NCBI GenBank assembly: GCA_050743385.1
Contig: JBOGFJ010000106.1
Location: 1-6,196, forward strand
From: JACDBD01 sp050743385
Lineage (GTDB): Bacteria > Actinomycetota > Acidimicrobiia > IMCC26256 > JACDBD01
Direction of reading: 5' to 3'
DNA: 6,196 nucleotides
Below are positions 5,941 through 6,196 of the stretch, in pieces. Under the pieces are notes generated by a model. It had not been told where the DNA came from and did not search any database. It saw nothing but the letters and a program-made list of their open reading frames with translations. A program made the translations under genes and the position numbers. Positions within the stretch are counted from its first letter, which is position 1. Each line of letters opens with the position of its first letter.

Positions 5941-6196
5941 TGGTCACGCTCGACACCGACGTCCTGATCATCGGGTCGGGTGCCGGCGGGTCCGTCACCG
6001 CCGCCATGCTGGCGCAGGCGGGGCGGGACGTGACCGTGGTCGAGGAGGGCCCCTGGATCGATCCCGACGCTATGGAACCGTTCTCGCTCGAGGAGATGGC
6101 GGCGAAGTACCGCCACCGCCCGACGGCCGCCCTCGGCACACCTGCGATCGCGTACGCCGAGGGACGTTGTGTCGGCGGCAGCACCGAGATCAACAG
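5940..6196 (+). CDS. GMC-family FAD-dependent oxidoreductase (partial, N-terminus only)
   Basis: The first 85 residues of a GMC oxidoreductase that runs off the right edge, where no stop is reached. Seen directly: beta strand TDVLIIGSGAGGSVTAAMLA with the dinucleotide motif GSGAGG at 12-17; VTVVEEG, with the Glu35 expected to bind the FAD ribose; and GRCVGGSTEIN at 75-85, the second FAD-contacting signature of the family (G-GGS-xxN). Members oxidise alcohols, sugars, sterols or choline; full length is usually 500-600 residues, so the substrate domain and catalytic His are not visible. The spacing and the SLEEMAAKY stretch before GGST suggest the branch with long-chain alcohol oxidases and gluconate dehydrogenase large subunits, as an inference. 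The ATG overlaps the preceding stop by one base; in-frame GTG 5937 is an alternative start. Confidence 0.88.
   Translation, partial: MVTLDTDVLIIGSGAGGSVTAAMLAQAGRDVTVVEEGPWIDPDAMEPFSLEEMAAKYRHRPTAALGTPAIAYAEGRCVGGSTEIN

Overview
The window comes from a very GC-rich genome with dense genes, GTG starts, short overlaps between genes and promoter-like TANNNT boxes placed directly before start codons. The gene content (PaaK-like CoA ligase, GMC oxidoreductase, class II aldolase with a 2-hydroxyacid dehydrogenase, glycine-rich lipoproteins) fits an actinobacterium. An Acidimicrobiia-type lineage is my best guess, but it is only a guess. No RNA gene, CRISPR array, insertion sequence or phage gene is visible, and no stretch over about 300 bases lacks a gene.

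Layout. (1) 1-913, minus strand: N-terminal 304 residues of a phenylacetate-CoA ligase-like adenylating enzyme, cut by the left edge. (2) 1034-1954 and 2128-3060, plus strand: two tandem paralogous lipoproteins, each with a lipobox, a short beta-type segment and a long glycine-rich domain resembling the bacterial Gly_rich family and the glycine-rich domain of ALK/LTK receptors. They share four mature-region cysteines and an upstream sequence element 61 bases before both start codons. (3) 3735-4721 and 3076-3738, minus strand: a two-gene operon, a D-2-hydroxyacid dehydrogenase followed by a class II (FucA-type) aldolase, overlapping by four bases. (4) 4775-5549, plus strand: a membrane-anchored SGNH/GDSL hydrolase split by an apparent one-base frameshift at a run of five G. 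(5) 5620-5940 and 5940-6196, plus strand: a 106-residue helical protein translationally coupled to the start of a GMC-type FAD oxidoreductase that runs off the right edge.

The units look independent. The dehydrogenase/aldolase pair probably handles a small sugar acid or sugar phosphate. The small protein and GMC enzyme look like a small-subunit/flavoprotein pair acting on an alcohol. The lipoproteins and the SGNH protein are predicted to sit on the outer face of the membrane. The lipoprotein pair is the part most worth following up.
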